Assembly: GCA_903850425.1 (NCBI GenBank)
Contig: CAINLR010000154.1
Location: 1 to 34,775 of the forward strand
Length of the DNA stretch: 34,775 bases
Direction: 5' to 3'
Source: an uncultured Verrucomicrobia subdivision 3 bacterium
GTDB lineage: Bacteria > Verrucomicrobiota > Verrucomicrobiia > Limisphaerales > UBA11358
Shown one piece after another: positions 18,553 through 24,673 of the stretch. The stretch's first letter is position 1. Each line of letters opens with the position of its first letter. The position numbers and the translations under genes were made by a program. A model generated the notes under the pieces. That model ran no database searches. It was not told the origin of the DNA and saw only the letters and a list, made by a program, of their open reading frames with translations.

Positions 18553-19316
18553 AGCCGGGGCAAACTATCATCGCAGTCGCCGACCCAGGCGCGACGAGTG
18601 CCGCCGAAGCGGCTGTTTTGCGCACGCAACTGTTGGCCAAGGCGGAATGGCAGAGCATCCGGCGCTTCGTTGGATCCGAACTGCAGCATGATCGCGTGGT
18701 CGCCTGGTCCTTGGTCCGGCTGGGACTCTCGCAGGCTTTCCCGGTGCGGCCGAACGAGTGGGTTTTTTCCCGGCGGGAAGATCAGCGTCCGTTTGTGCTC
18801 GCGCCGCGCGGCTTGCCACCGTTCCAATTCAGCCTGTCCCACACCAGTGGGTTGATCGCATTGCTGGTGACGTCGGCCGCCCAGGGCGGCGTGGACGCCG
18901 AGCGAATGGAGCGCACCGAGGATCTGCCGCTGGTCGCGTCGAACATCTGTGCGCCCAGCGAACTGGCGGCGCTGAAACTCCTTTCTGGCGCGGCGTGGCA
19001 GGAACGATTTTTTGAGTTTTGGACGCTGAAGGAAGCCTACGCCAAAGCCCGTGGCCCCGGCCCTTCGCTGCGCTGGTCGGACGTGGCCTTTGAGATCGAG
19101 GCCCGACGTCGGGTGAAGGTTCGATTCGCTTCCGAGGTGGCCGGCCAGCCCGCCGGTTGGCAGTTCTGGCGACATCGCATCAGGACCGGACACATGCTGG
19201 CGGTGGCGCTGCGCGGTGATCCCGGTGACGCCGGCATCGCCTTGCAACCAGTTACCGTGCGGGCGGTCGAGCAGAACGCCTGGCTTGAAATGTTGGGCGG
19301 GAGTTCTTCGCTGTAG
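18507..19316 (+). CDS. Sfp-type 4'-phosphopantetheinyl transferase
   Basis: A protein of about 269 residues that transfers phosphopantetheine from CoA to carrier-protein serines. Seen: FQFSLSHTSGLIALLVT (motif 1 region), GVDAERMER (the Mg-binding GVD-x-E motif) and FFEFWTLKEAYAKARG (the W-x-x-KEA-x-x-K motif). Length and the two-lobed layout fit the Sfp/Gsp class. The start is uncertain: I use a GTG that overlaps the NRPS end by 46 bases. TTG codons at 18540 and 18549 are alternatives. Overlap with the NRPS gene makes activation of its carrier domain the obvious role. Confidence 0.85.
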   Translation: MLRADGAGGDHLQHLKPGQTIIAVADPGATSAAEAAVLRTQLLAKAEWQSIRRFVGSELQHDRVVAWSLVRLGLSQAFPVRPNEWVFSRREDQRPFVLAPRGLPPFQFSLSHTSGLIALLVTSAAQGGVDAERMERTEDLPLVASNICAPSELAALKLLSGAAWQERFFEFWTLKEAYAKARGPGPSLRWSDVAFEIEARRRVKVRFASEVAGQPAGWQFWRHRIRTGHMLAVALRGDPGDAGIALQPVTVRAVEQNAWLEMLGGSSSL

Positions 19317-19497
19317 TCAGGGTGACCGGTGGGCGACAGGTAACGGGGACTTGATTACGTATTTGCCAAGAAAAGGTGGTCGGAGCGACAGGATTTGAAT
19401 GGCCCATAAAACCCTTTGTTTTCAAGGCTTCTGTGCGTTTTTGAGACAGCCGCGACGGGCGCAATTTACGCAGTTCGGATTGAATTGAGGATTTCAT
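19252..19497 (-). CDS. Possible chimeric small ORF across the left attachment site
   Basis: An ATG with a good upstream AAGGTGA begins a basic peptide (MKSSIQSELRKLRPSRLSQ...) inside the element. The frame then runs through the tRNA-derived core and into host DNA antisense to the PPTase end. Only the first ~35 residues are element-coded. It may be a small element gene that loses or gains its 3' part on integration, or chance. No family is recognised. Confidence 0.25.
   Translation of the reverse strand: MKSSIQSELRKLRPSRLSQKRTEALKTKGFMGHSNPVAPTTFSWQIRNQVPVTCRPPVTLTTAKNSRPTFQARRSARPPAR
19377..19399 (-). other. Left attachment site: 3' end of a tRNA gene
   Basis: Read on the minus strand this 23-base segment is a T-loop (TTCAAAT), T-stem 3' strand (CCTGT), acceptor 3' strand (CGCTCCG), discriminator A and CCA. 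The bases before it do not pair with CCTGT and no D- or anticodon arm follows, so it is a fragment and not a tRNA gene. An acceptor stem that would begin with CGGAGCG and end with A-CCA suits tRNA-Pro. This is the expected duplicate left at the distal end when an element integrates into a tRNA 3' end. The complete tRNA should lie to the right, beyond the window. Confidence 0.75.
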
Positions 19498-19527
19498 AAC
19501 CACTCACCTTTGACATCTTTCTGGTTT

Positions 19528-19590
19528 TCAGATGGCCGCGAGATTGTAAAAAATCTGCCGGAACGCTTCTTTGGGGTCGGGCTGGTTCAT
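19528..19590 (-). CDS. Possible 20-residue leader-like peptide
   Basis: The ATG overlaps the stop of the ribbon-helix-helix gene (ATGA). The peptide MNQPDPKEAFRQIFYNLAAI ends in a stop before the next possible start. The overlap style is the same as in the early operon on the other strand, which is the only support for it being real. Confidence 0.25.
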   Translation of the reverse strand: MNQPDPKEAFRQIFYNLAAI

Positions 19591-19838
19591 TTGCGCGGCC
19601 CTTTGTGGCTCAAGGGTGGTTGATTAAATCGGTCAATTGGCTGAGTAGTTAAACCTTTGCTCTCGATCACGAGCTTGGGAGGGAAGGACAGTTGCCCTTG
19701 ATTCTTTTCCACGGCTTCGATAGCCGCGATTAGCAGCATGCGCGCGACAGCCTGCCGGTTCAATGCCCTGCCGGCCATTCTATCCAAAACCTCGACCTCT
19801 GCGTTTTCTAGCCGGATGTTAACAAGTGTGGTTTCCAT
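19587..19838 (-). CDS. Ribbon-helix-helix-like regulator, candidate prophage repressor
   Basis: An 83-residue protein whose first 50 residues fit the ribbon-helix-helix pattern: a short strand (TTLVNIRLEN), then two helices (AEVEVLDRMAGRALNRQAVARMLLIAAIEAVEKN). The C-terminus is disordered and basic. The ATG has AAAGG nine bases upstream. The gene is divergent from the early operon, with an 80-base intergenic region that holds a palindrome. By position it is the likely transcriptional switch of the element. It is not clearly Arc, CopG or MetJ, so repressor function is an inference from fold pattern and place. Confidence 0.6.
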   Translation of the reverse strand: METTLVNIRLENAEVEVLDRMAGRALNRQAVARMLLIAAIEAVEKNQGQLSFPPKLVIESKGLTTQPIDRFNQPPLSHKGPRK

Positions 19839-19896
19839 AGCATAACCTTTGGTTAGTGTGCTCCCTTATGACAGGTTGCGTTCGGTTGCTCAATGT

Positions 19897-19920
19897 TATA
19901 ATTGTTGTTGACTACAACAA
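19897..19920 (+). promoter_or_regulatory. Candidate early promoter and operator palindrome
   Basis: A consensus -10 box TATAAT (19897-19902) is followed by the palindrome TTGTTG-ACTA-CAACAA (19905-19920), which would cover the transcription start. A clear -35 is not seen; TTGCGT lies 15 bases upstream. The site sits between the ribbon-helix-helix gene and the early operon, where a repressor should bind. Confidence 0.5.
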
Positions 19921-19947
19921 ATGATGTTGGCAATGTTTTGGCGCATG

Positions 19948-20250
19948 ACACTTCAAACCATCCTCCGAAACATGACCGATGCTGGGAAGCCGGTCCATCT
20001 CGTCCACCTCCACCGGCTGTTAAAGGCCTTGTGGATTAAACCGCTGGGGCGCTCGCGTCCACAGAACTACCCAGAAGACACCGCCACGCGCGTGTTGGAA
20101 CATCTGGGCATCACGCCGGCGGCGCTGCCGCAGCGGCAATCAATCCAGTCGGCGCTCGCCGATCTGGGCCTTAAACCAAGAACCTCCAAACTCGTCACCG
20201 CCGCGCAACTCCGCGCGGCCAAACCCTCCAAAAAGAAAGGAACAAAGTGA
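19948..20250 (+). CDS. Early operon protein 1, helical, probable DNA-binding
   Basis: A 100-residue basic protein of unknown family. It is predicted mostly helical: MTLQTILRNMTDAGKPVHLVH, HRLLKALWIKPLGRSRPQNY, then SALADLGLKPRTSKLVTAAQL and a lysine-rich tail (KPSKKKGTK). Spacing of the helices resembles small helix-turn-helix proteins. The frame is open to an ATG 27 bases upstream, directly at the operator, but those codons lack the GC-rich third positions of the rest. It is the first gene of the early transcript and its stop overlaps the next GTG. Confidence 0.6.
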   Translation, partial: TLQTILRNMTDAGKPVHLVHLHRLLKALWIKPLGRSRPQNYPEDTATRVLEHLGITPAALPQRQSIQSALADLGLKPRTSKLVTAAQLRAAKPSKKKGTK

Positions 20251-20459
20251 GATTCAAATTCGCCCTCAGTAAATCCGGCGCGGCGGGCATCTTCGACAAA
20301 CTCAGCAATCGGTTTTTCCCGATGACGGTCCGGCTGGCGCTGGCAGAGATTAACACTTGGAACCAAAACCCCACGCTGGCAGACACGTTTTTCAGCGTGG
20401 CCGTGCTGGCCAAAACCGGCAACGGCTTTTATGTGTGCGACGAGGAGGGCAAACTATGA
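20247..20459 (+). CDS. Early operon protein 2, unknown
   Basis: A 70-residue protein starting with GTG that overlaps the previous stop (GTGA). A purine run AAAGAAAGG lies just upstream. The sequence has a basic start (RFKFALSKSGAAGIFDKL), a central helix (MTVRLALAEINTWN) and an acidic end. No family is recognised. Its stop overlaps the next ATG, so it is part of a tightly coupled operon. Confidence 0.6.
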   Translation: MRFKFALSKSGAAGIFDKLSNRFFPMTVRLALAEINTWNQNPTLADTFFSVAVLAKTGNGFYVCDEEGKL

Positions 20460-20677
20460 AGCCCGATCTTTGCCCCGTCTGGCGCGTGAATGGCTTCCGG
20501 CAACTCGCCGGCGGCGGCAGTGTGGAAATGCTCGCGACGGCGCTCGGTAGCACGGAAGAAAAAGCGCGGGCGTTTTTTCATCGCGTGGTGAATAAGCCGC
20601 ATATTTCCAACGGAACGGAACGGCGGATCTGGGCGGACCACGAATTGACCTTTACCCGCGAAGGAGGCGAACAATGA
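20456..20677 (+). CDS. Early operon protein 3, unknown
   Basis: A 73-residue protein with ATGA overlaps on both sides. It contains two Cys/Trp-rich N-terminal residues (CPVWRVNGFRQLAGGG) and a helical centre (VEMLATALGSTEEKARAFFHRVV). The helices after the glycine run could form a small helix-turn-helix fold, but this is weak. No named family is assigned. Confidence 0.6.
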   Translation: MKPDLCPVWRVNGFRQLAGGGSVEMLATALGSTEEKARAFFHRVVNKPHISNGTERRIWADHELTFTREGGEQ

Positions 20678-20907
20678 GCGACGCGATTACGGGGCACTGG
20701 TTTTGCAGCCAGTGCAATGACATTGTGAATAAGCCGGCCCCGGTGGGGCGGTGGGATTCGTTCCAGGATGCGTTCTGTCCCGTGTGCCGGCGGTCGTCGG
20801 CGTTTTGGGTGAAACACATCCCCACACGTTCCACGGTGACACCGGAGCGGGCGAAATTCCTGTTCGCCAAGATGCGGGAGAACTTTCAACCGGGGGACGT
20901 GATATGA
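20674..20907 (+). CDS. Small zinc-ribbon protein A
   Basis: A 77-residue protein with two CxxC knuckles: WFCSQCNDI and AFCPVCRRSS, separated by 25 residues. This is the layout of a rubredoxin-like zinc ribbon. The helical C-terminus (TPERAKFLFAKMRENFQ) is charged. The gene overlaps both neighbours by ATGA. Zinc ribbons in phage early operons often bind nucleic acid or transcription proteins; the actual partner is not known here. Confidence 0.7.
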   Translation: MSDAITGHWFCSQCNDIVNKPAPVGRWDSFQDAFCPVCRRSSAFWVKHIPTRSTVTPERAKFLFAKMRENFQPGDVI

Positions 20908-21104
20908 ATTGCGCGAAATGTGCGGTGAAGTATCAGGGCAACGTCAACCACCGGCCCCGGCTGGCGGTGAGGCCGCTGGTGAAACTCCATGCGGTGGGCG
21001 ATCACGACAAGTATTTCTGCCCGGTGTGCCGGGCGATTTATTTTTTCCCCACGGACGAACGCGGGGAGCAACTCTCCTTTAATCAACGGCTCACCCTGGC
21101 GTGA
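20904..21104 (+). CDS. Small zinc-ribbon protein B
   Basis: A 66-residue protein with MNCAKCAVKYQG and KYFCPVCRAIYFF, i.e. two CxxC knuckles about 37 residues apart. It is similar in build to the preceding gene and could be a diverged duplicate. ATGA overlap upstream. Function unknown. Confidence 0.7.
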   Translation: MNCAKCAVKYQGNVNHRPRLAVRPLVKLHAVGDHDKYFCPVCRAIYFFPTDERGEQLSFNQRLTLA

Positions 21105-21105
21105 C

Positions 21106-21372
21106 GTGAAATTCTGGACGCTCAAGGATTTGGCCGTGGCGATGCAGTTGCATCCGCGCACGGTCAAGCGTTGGTGGAAACTCCTCAACGTCAAGCCGAG
21201 CGTGGCGGGCAATGGTTGTCACCGTTGGACCGAACGCCGCGCGAAGCTCTTATTGAAGCGCTGGTCCGCTTACTGGACGGCGCGCGGCCACTCGCCGCAA
21301 GTCATCTCCCAAAAATATGCCGGCGGTTATGATGACCCGGCACAGTTGAAATTCCGTTTTCTCAAAAAATGA
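21106..21372 (+). CDS. MerR-type helix-turn-helix protein
   Basis: An 88-residue protein. The N-terminal WTLKDLAVAMQLHPRTVKRWW is a clear winged helix-turn-helix of the MerR/excisionase kind, followed by LLNVKPSVAGNGCHRWTERR, the wing. The C-terminus (LLLKRWSAYWTARGHSPQVI) is basic and helical. The GTG start lies one base after the previous stop. Such proteins act as replication accessory proteins, regulators or excisionases; its position next to the helicase suggests replication or early regulation. Confidence 0.7.
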   Translation: MKFWTLKDLAVAMQLHPRTVKRWWKLLNVKPSVAGNGCHRWTERRAKLLLKRWSAYWTARGHSPQVISQKYAGGYDDPAQLKFRFLKK

Positions 21373-21587
21373 AAATTACGTTGTCGGACGGTTTCATGGA
21401 GGCGGCGATCGAGCCGCAAGATTTAGAGTTGGAAGTGCCCTGTCCGGCTTGCCGGCTGGGGAAAAACCCAAGTGGCGGGGAATGCTCGACCTGTCGCGGG
21501 AAGAACTACGTAGTCACGCCGATTGGGCGGCAAATACTGTCGTTTGTCATCGCCAACGCCAAAGACTTCCGCGCGGGAAAGATTTGA
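21369..21587 (+). CDS. DnaJ-like cysteine-rich zinc-finger protein
   Basis: A 72-residue protein with PCPACRLGK and GECSTCRGKNYVVTPIGRQI. This CPACxxG...CxxCxG layout is that of half a DnaJ zinc finger. The C-terminus is a short helix. Start overlaps the previous stop by ATGA; the helicase ATG follows two bases after its stop. Role unknown; probably a nucleic-acid or protein-binding accessory to replication. Confidence 0.7.
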   Translation: MKITLSDGFMEAAIEPQDLELEVPCPACRLGKNPSGGECSTCRGKNYVVTPIGRQILSFVIANAKDFRAGKI

Positions 21588-21589
21588 TT

Positions 21590-22930
21590 ATGTCTAAACA
21601 CAAAGAATTTGAGCGGGTGGCCGTGTCGGGGCTGGTCAACGTCGTGGACGCGGACGCGGTGGGCAAAGTGCCGTTGCACTGTTGCCACGGCAAATGGTAT
21701 GGCCCGAACAGCGAGGGCGGTTTTTCGAGCTACAAAGACACGCAAGCCGGCGCGCTCCTGGGGCAGTTCGGTTACAGCCGGACGCAAAAGAACGACAAGG
21801 GTAACTCGGAGGCGGAAGTCGTGCTGCTCTGGCTAATGCAAAATCGTTCGGTGGACTACGCCGGCCCGCTGGCGGGCTATCCCGTTGGCCGTCACTTTAT
21901 GGGCCAGCAGCGCGTGCTGGTGACCGAGGCGTTGCGCTTGGTGGAACCCCAGGCGGGGAAGTGGAAAACGATTCAGCAGTTGACGCAATCGCTGTTGGAC
22001 GACCCGGACCACGATCAAATCACCGCGTTCTACACCGTGGCGGCGGCACGGCTGCGTTATCTCCGCGCGCGGATGGCCAAGCCCGGGGAGCAACCGTTTA
22101 TTCCGTGCCCGTGCCTGGCGCTGTTCGGTGAGTTCCAGTCGGGCAAATCGGCGTTGATTGATCTGGTGTTGGCCCCGCTGTTCGGCGGTCGCAAGGCGGA
22201 CCCGCTGGCGTTTCTAAAGGAAGGGAAATTCAACAAGGATTTGTTTCCAGCGGCGTTGCTGGTGATGGATGACAAGGGCGCATCGGCCAATCTGGACGAA
22301 CGGCGGCAGCGGGGCGACGCGCTCAAATCCGTCATCATGTCTGAATATCAGCGCATGGAGGGCAAAGGCGTGGATGCGTTGATGGTCTCGCCATTTTGGT
22401 GGCTCATCATCGCGGGTAACATGGAAGATTCTTCGCTGAACATCGCCCCGGCGCTGAATGACTCGATGCGGGACAAAATTATTTTCCTGAAATGCCGGCG
22501 CGCGGACGGCTTACCCACGACGGAGGCGGAAAAAACGGAGTGGGTTAAAAAGATTCGGGAGGAACTGCCCGCGTTCGCTGATTTTCTTTTGAAGTGGAAA
22601 GTGCCCAAGCGAACGGTGTTGAACAAGCGCAGTCGCGTGATTGATTTCTGGCACCCAGAGATTGCCGCCGCGCTGCTCGAAAAACAGCCGGAGTGCAAAG
22701 CCATTGAAGTCATTGACCTGCTCGACCTGGCCCCGTGGAAGGGCACGGCCACGGAGTTTTACAACGCCATCCGCGACGTGGACAAGGGCGGGCATCACGA
22801 ACGGCTGTTTTCGTCCATTGATAAATGCGGGCGGATGCTCTCTGAACTCGCCAAGACGATGCCGCTCCGCATCGTCAAGACCACGCCGCAAAACATCTCG
22901 CACTACGAAATCACCCGGAAACAAAAATGA
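21590..22930 (+). CDS. Superfamily 3 helicase, replication protein
   Basis: A 446-residue protein and the main replication enzyme of the element. The ATPase core has Walker A GEFQSGKS (180-187), Walker B AALLVMDDKG with Asp227-Asp228, motif C ending WWLIIAGN (Asn277), and an arginine at 294 in SMRDKIIFLK, in the position of the SF3 finger. This set is typical of SF3 helicases of the D5/DUF5906 kind. Residues 1-170 show no primase motif that I can name; CCHGKWYGPNSEGG may be a degenerate N-terminal domain. The start ATG is two bases after the preceding stop; the frame is open further up but overlaps the zinc-finger gene. The protein probably unwinds the origin and recruits host polymerase. Confidence 0.82.
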   Translation: MSKHKEFERVAVSGLVNVVDADAVGKVPLHCCHGKWYGPNSEGGFSSYKDTQAGALLGQFGYSRTQKNDKGNSEAEVVLLWLMQNRSVDYAGPLAGYPVGRHFMGQQRVLVTEALRLVEPQAGKWKTIQQLTQSLLDDPDHDQITAFYTVAAARLRYLRARMAKPGEQPFIPCPCLALFGEFQSGKSALIDLVLAPLFGGRKADPLAFLKEGKFNKDLFPAALLVMDDKGASANLDERRQRGDALKSVIMSEYQRMEGKGVDALMVSPFWWLIIAGNMEDSSLNIAPALNDSMRDKIIFLKCRRADGLPTTEAEKTEWVKKIREELPAFADFLLKWKVPKRTVLNKRSRVIDFWHPEIAAALLEKQPECKAIEVIDLLDLAPWKGTATEFYNAIRDVDKGGHHERLFSSIDKCGRMLSELAKTMPLRIVKTTPQNISHYEITRKQK

Positions 22931-23100
22931 ACGTCATTTACCGATGCTCCGAGTGCGGCGCGTGGTTGACTCGATATTTCGCCAACAGTTTTTTGCGTTG
23001 GCCGGAGACCTGCGGCCCGATCTGCGCGCGCCAGCGCAAGACGCGGCGGCAAAAGGAGCGGCGGTTAAAACTGAGGCAAGCATCGGTCGAAAATCCTTAA
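22927..23100 (+). CDS. Small basic Cys4 zinc-finger protein
   Basis: A 57-residue protein overlapping the helicase stop by ATGA. It has YRCSECGAWLTR and ETCGPICARQRKTRRQKERR, a CxxC plus CxxxC zinc site followed by a very basic tail. This resembles small treble-clef or 'C-x2-C-x(n)-C-x3-C' nucleic-acid binders. It is the last early-operon gene; a strong terminator begins five bases after its stop. Confidence 0.65.
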   Translation: MNVIYRCSECGAWLTRYFANSFLRWPETCGPICARQRKTRRQKERRLKLRQASVENP

Positions 23101-23104
23101 TCCC

Positions 23105-23133
23105 ATCGTCGGCAAGTGCCGACGATTTTTTTT
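23105..23133 (+). terminator. Rho-independent terminator of the early operon
   Basis: Arms ATCGTCGGCA and TGCCGACGAT pair perfectly with only AG between them, and the right arm runs into eight T. It follows the zinc-finger gene directly and separates early from late genes. Confidence 0.92.
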
Positions 23134-23231
23134 GCAGAAAAAAGGGCAAGACGCTTTGAATGAAAAGAATTTTTCGCCAAGTCTTTTGCGCGGTCGCGGC
23201 ACGCTCTTTATACGCGCAACCGTAAAACAGT

Positions 23232-23295
23232 CCAACCTTGTCCAACTTGTCCCACCTATTTTAATTTTTTCAAAGGGGTAGTGGGACAAGGTTGG
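23232..23295. repeat. Iteron-like direct and inverted repeats
   Basis: CCAACCTTGTCC is followed at once by AACTTGTCCCAC, a near repeat. After a 25-base AT-rich loop, GTGGGACAAGGTTGG gives the reverse complement of both. Ten base pairs pair perfectly (CTTGTCCCAC with GTGGGACAAG). Repeats around an AT-rich core are the usual look of an origin or operator. Confidence 0.65.
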
Positions 23296-23336
23296 TGTGT
23301 TTGGCCGCTCCTCGCGCTACGCTACACACACGGGTA

Positions 23337-23360
23337 AAAACCGCTCACGTCTGCCATCTG
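23337..23360 (+). promoter_or_regulatory. 24-base conserved motif, copy 1
   Basis: The text AAAACCGCTCAC-G-TCTGCCATCTG recurs at 26068-26091 with one mismatch (C for G). Both copies lie in non-coding DNA upstream of late genes on the same strand, here 67 bases before the coiled-coil protein gene. A late promoter or activator site is the simplest reading. Confidence 0.55.
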
Positions 23361-23427
23361 CACAGAAAAACGGCGTTCTGACAGCATTGGGACGCACTGA
23401 CCAACAACCAACAACCTCGAAAAAATT

Positions 23428-23739
23428 ATGGCCGATGACATACCTCCGACTGCCCCTGAAACACCAGAAGTTCCGACCGCCACGCCGGACCCGGAAGTTC
23501 AAGCCCCGCCGCCCGCAACCAAGCTCGTGGTCCACGGCGTCAAGTCTGAACGCGAAATTGAACTCGAAGCCCGCGTAGAAGCGGCGGAGAAAAAACAGCG
23601 CGACGAGGAATTTATCGCCGCCGAAAAGGAACGCGAAGCGCAGGAACTCAAACGCATCCCGGCCCCGCCGCGCGCCAAGCCGGTCAAGAAACACAACTGG
23701 CTCGCGCCGATCATCGGCGCGGATGACGAGGAAGACTGA
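23428..23739 (+). CDS. Acidic/coiled-coil late protein, possible scaffold
   Basis: A 103-residue protein of biased composition. The first 30 residues are Pro/Thr/Glu-rich (PPTAPETPEVPTATPDPEVQ). The centre is a long charged helix, SEREIELEARVEAAEKKQRD then EEFIAAEKEREAQELKR, a likely coiled coil. The end has a Pro/Lys segment and the acidic GADDEED. No family is recognised. Position at the head of the late operon and the helix make a scaffold or membrane-associated assembly factor possible. There is no Shine-Dalgarno; the ATG follows an A-rich run. Confidence 0.6.
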   Translation: MADDIPPTAPETPEVPTATPDPEVQAPPPATKLVVHGVKSEREIELEARVEAAEKKQRDEEFIAAEKEREAQELKRIPAPPRAKPVKKHNWLAPIIGADDEED

Positions 23740-23748
23740 GGGCCATTC

Positions 23749-23775
23749 AAAATTAAAAATTAAAAATTAAAAATT
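23749..23775. repeat. AT-rich heptamer tandem repeat
   Basis: About 3.7 units of AATTAAA (period 7) end at TTGCCC-ATG of the next gene. The same kind of array, in the same or opposite orientation, precedes the ATPase gene (24638-24668), the 27413 gene (short) and the 32732 gene. Confidence 0.8.
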
Positions 23776-23779
23776 GCCC

Positions 23780-24553
23780 ATGAATGAAATTCTTAAATCG
23801 GTTCCGCCGGCCCAGCCCGGGGCTAAGCCAGTGGCGGCAACGACCGGGCAGCCCGCTCCTGTGGCTGCTCCGGCGGGTCAATCGGTCCCGCTCTTTGGCG
23901 GTCATCGCGGCGGCGGAAAGAAGCGCGCGGATGGCCTGCCAGCGGGCAGCCCGGAGGCAATCGAGGCTGACCGCAAGAAAGACCGCGAGCGCAAAAATGC
24001 GGCGAACGCTGCAAAGAAAGGCACGCCACTGCCGCCGGCATTGCCGGGTGCAACGCCGCCGGCTGCAAACGCGCCTGGGGCGCTGGCTGGGAGTCCAGCT
24101 GTTGTGTCTGGCGCTGTGGTTGCTGCTCCTGGCGTTGCCGTGGCTGCTCCGCTATTTGTGCCGTGGTCGCAAAAGCTGATTGAAAAACCGGCGCGGCTGC
24201 TCACCAAGATTGCCGACCGGCTGCGCGTGTGGTCATTGATGAAGCACGTTCGCCGATTGCAACTCACGCCGGAGGAGGAAAAGGAAATTGCCGCCGATCT
24301 GCGCTACAAGGATGAAGTCTTGAACGATTTCAACCTGGCGCTGGCGGAGGCGGCCACGGTTGAACTGAACAAACGCAACACGCCCGGCGCGGCCAATTCG
24401 CATTGGATCAATCTCAGCATGACCGGCGGCGAACTGGTGTTGCTGCATCTGCAAAGCTTGGACCGGATCGAAAAGCTGGTCCTGGCCAAAGCGGACGCGC
24501 TCAAAAAAGAAATTGCCGCCAAGGAAGCGGCGATGGCCACGAATAAAAATTAA
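23780..24553 (+). CDS. Ala/Pro-rich late structural-type protein
   Basis: A 257-residue protein. Residues 1-130 are low-complexity Ala/Pro/Gly with a basic patch (HRGGGKKRADGLP, then ADRKKDRERKNAANAAKKG). A short hydrophobic stretch (VVSGAVVAAPGVAVAAPLFV) follows, perhaps membrane-associated. The C-terminal third is helical: IADRLRVWSLMKHVRRLQL, EEEKEIAADLRYKDEVLNDF, then LDRIEKLVLAKADALKKEIA. No family recognised. It lies directly before the packaging ATPase. A DNA- or membrane-binding packaging or internal virion protein is a guess. Confidence 0.6.
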   Translation: MNEILKSVPPAQPGAKPVAATTGQPAPVAAPAGQSVPLFGGHRGGGKKRADGLPAGSPEAIEADRKKDRERKNAANAAKKGTPLPPALPGATPPAANAPGALAGSPAVVSGAVVAAPGVAVAAPLFVPWSQKLIEKPARLLTKIADRLRVWSLMKHVRRLQLTPEEEKEIAADLRYKDEVLNDFNLALAEAATVELNKRNTPGAANSHWINLSMTGGELVLLHLQSLDRIEKLVLAKADALKKEIAAKEAAMATNKN

Positions 24554-24560
24554 CACTCTG

Positions 24561-24630
24561 ACGGCGGATGGCGCTCACCGCGAGGCGCGCAAGGTGGTTT
24601 GGTTGATTTACACCTTTAGGCATCCGCCGT
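24561..24630 (+). ncRNA. Candidate three-way-junction RNA structure before the ATPase gene
   Basis: Outer arms ACGGCGGATG and CATCCGCCGT pair over 10 bp and enclose two inner hairpins: GCGCTC...GAGGCGC (one bulge) and AAGGTG...CACCTT (6 bp, 14-base loop). The closed shape is a small three-way junction of 70 bases with little unpaired sequence. It lies in the 120-base gap upstream of the packaging ATPase and is followed by a T-rich heptamer array. It could be a leader regulator, a terminator variant or a small RNA. Confidence 0.45.
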
Positions 24631-24637
24631 TTCGTTG

Positions 24638-24668
24638 GTTTTTAATTTTGCATTTTTAATTTTTAATT
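24638..24668. repeat. AT-rich heptamer tandem repeat (opposite orientation)
   Basis: TTTTTAA units with one interruption (TTTTGCA) end at TTGCCCC-ATG of the ATPase gene. Compare 23749-23775, which has the complement units and also ends in TTGCCC-ATG. Confidence 0.75.
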
Positions 24669-24673
24669 GCCCC

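Larger units (their letters stand above)
23134..23427. other. Non-coding early/late junction
   Basis: No gene is supported. The region holds the inverted and direct repeats at 23232-23295, an AT-rich centre (TATTTTAATTTTTTC) and the first copy of a 24-base motif that recurs before the capsid genes. It is a candidate for the replication origin or the late promoter. Confidence 0.45.

Noticed and set aside
19377-19399. Complete tRNA gene
   Set aside because: Only the T-loop, one strand of the T-stem and the acceptor 3' half are present; no pairing partners or anticodon arm follow.
23134-23427. CRISPR-like repeat array
   Set aside because: The repeats are few, partly inverted and without equal spacers; no cas genes are in the window.
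24561-24630. Integron attC-like site
   Set aside because: The folded shape is similar, but the RYYYAAC/GTTRRRY core sequences are not present at the ends and no integron integrase exists here.
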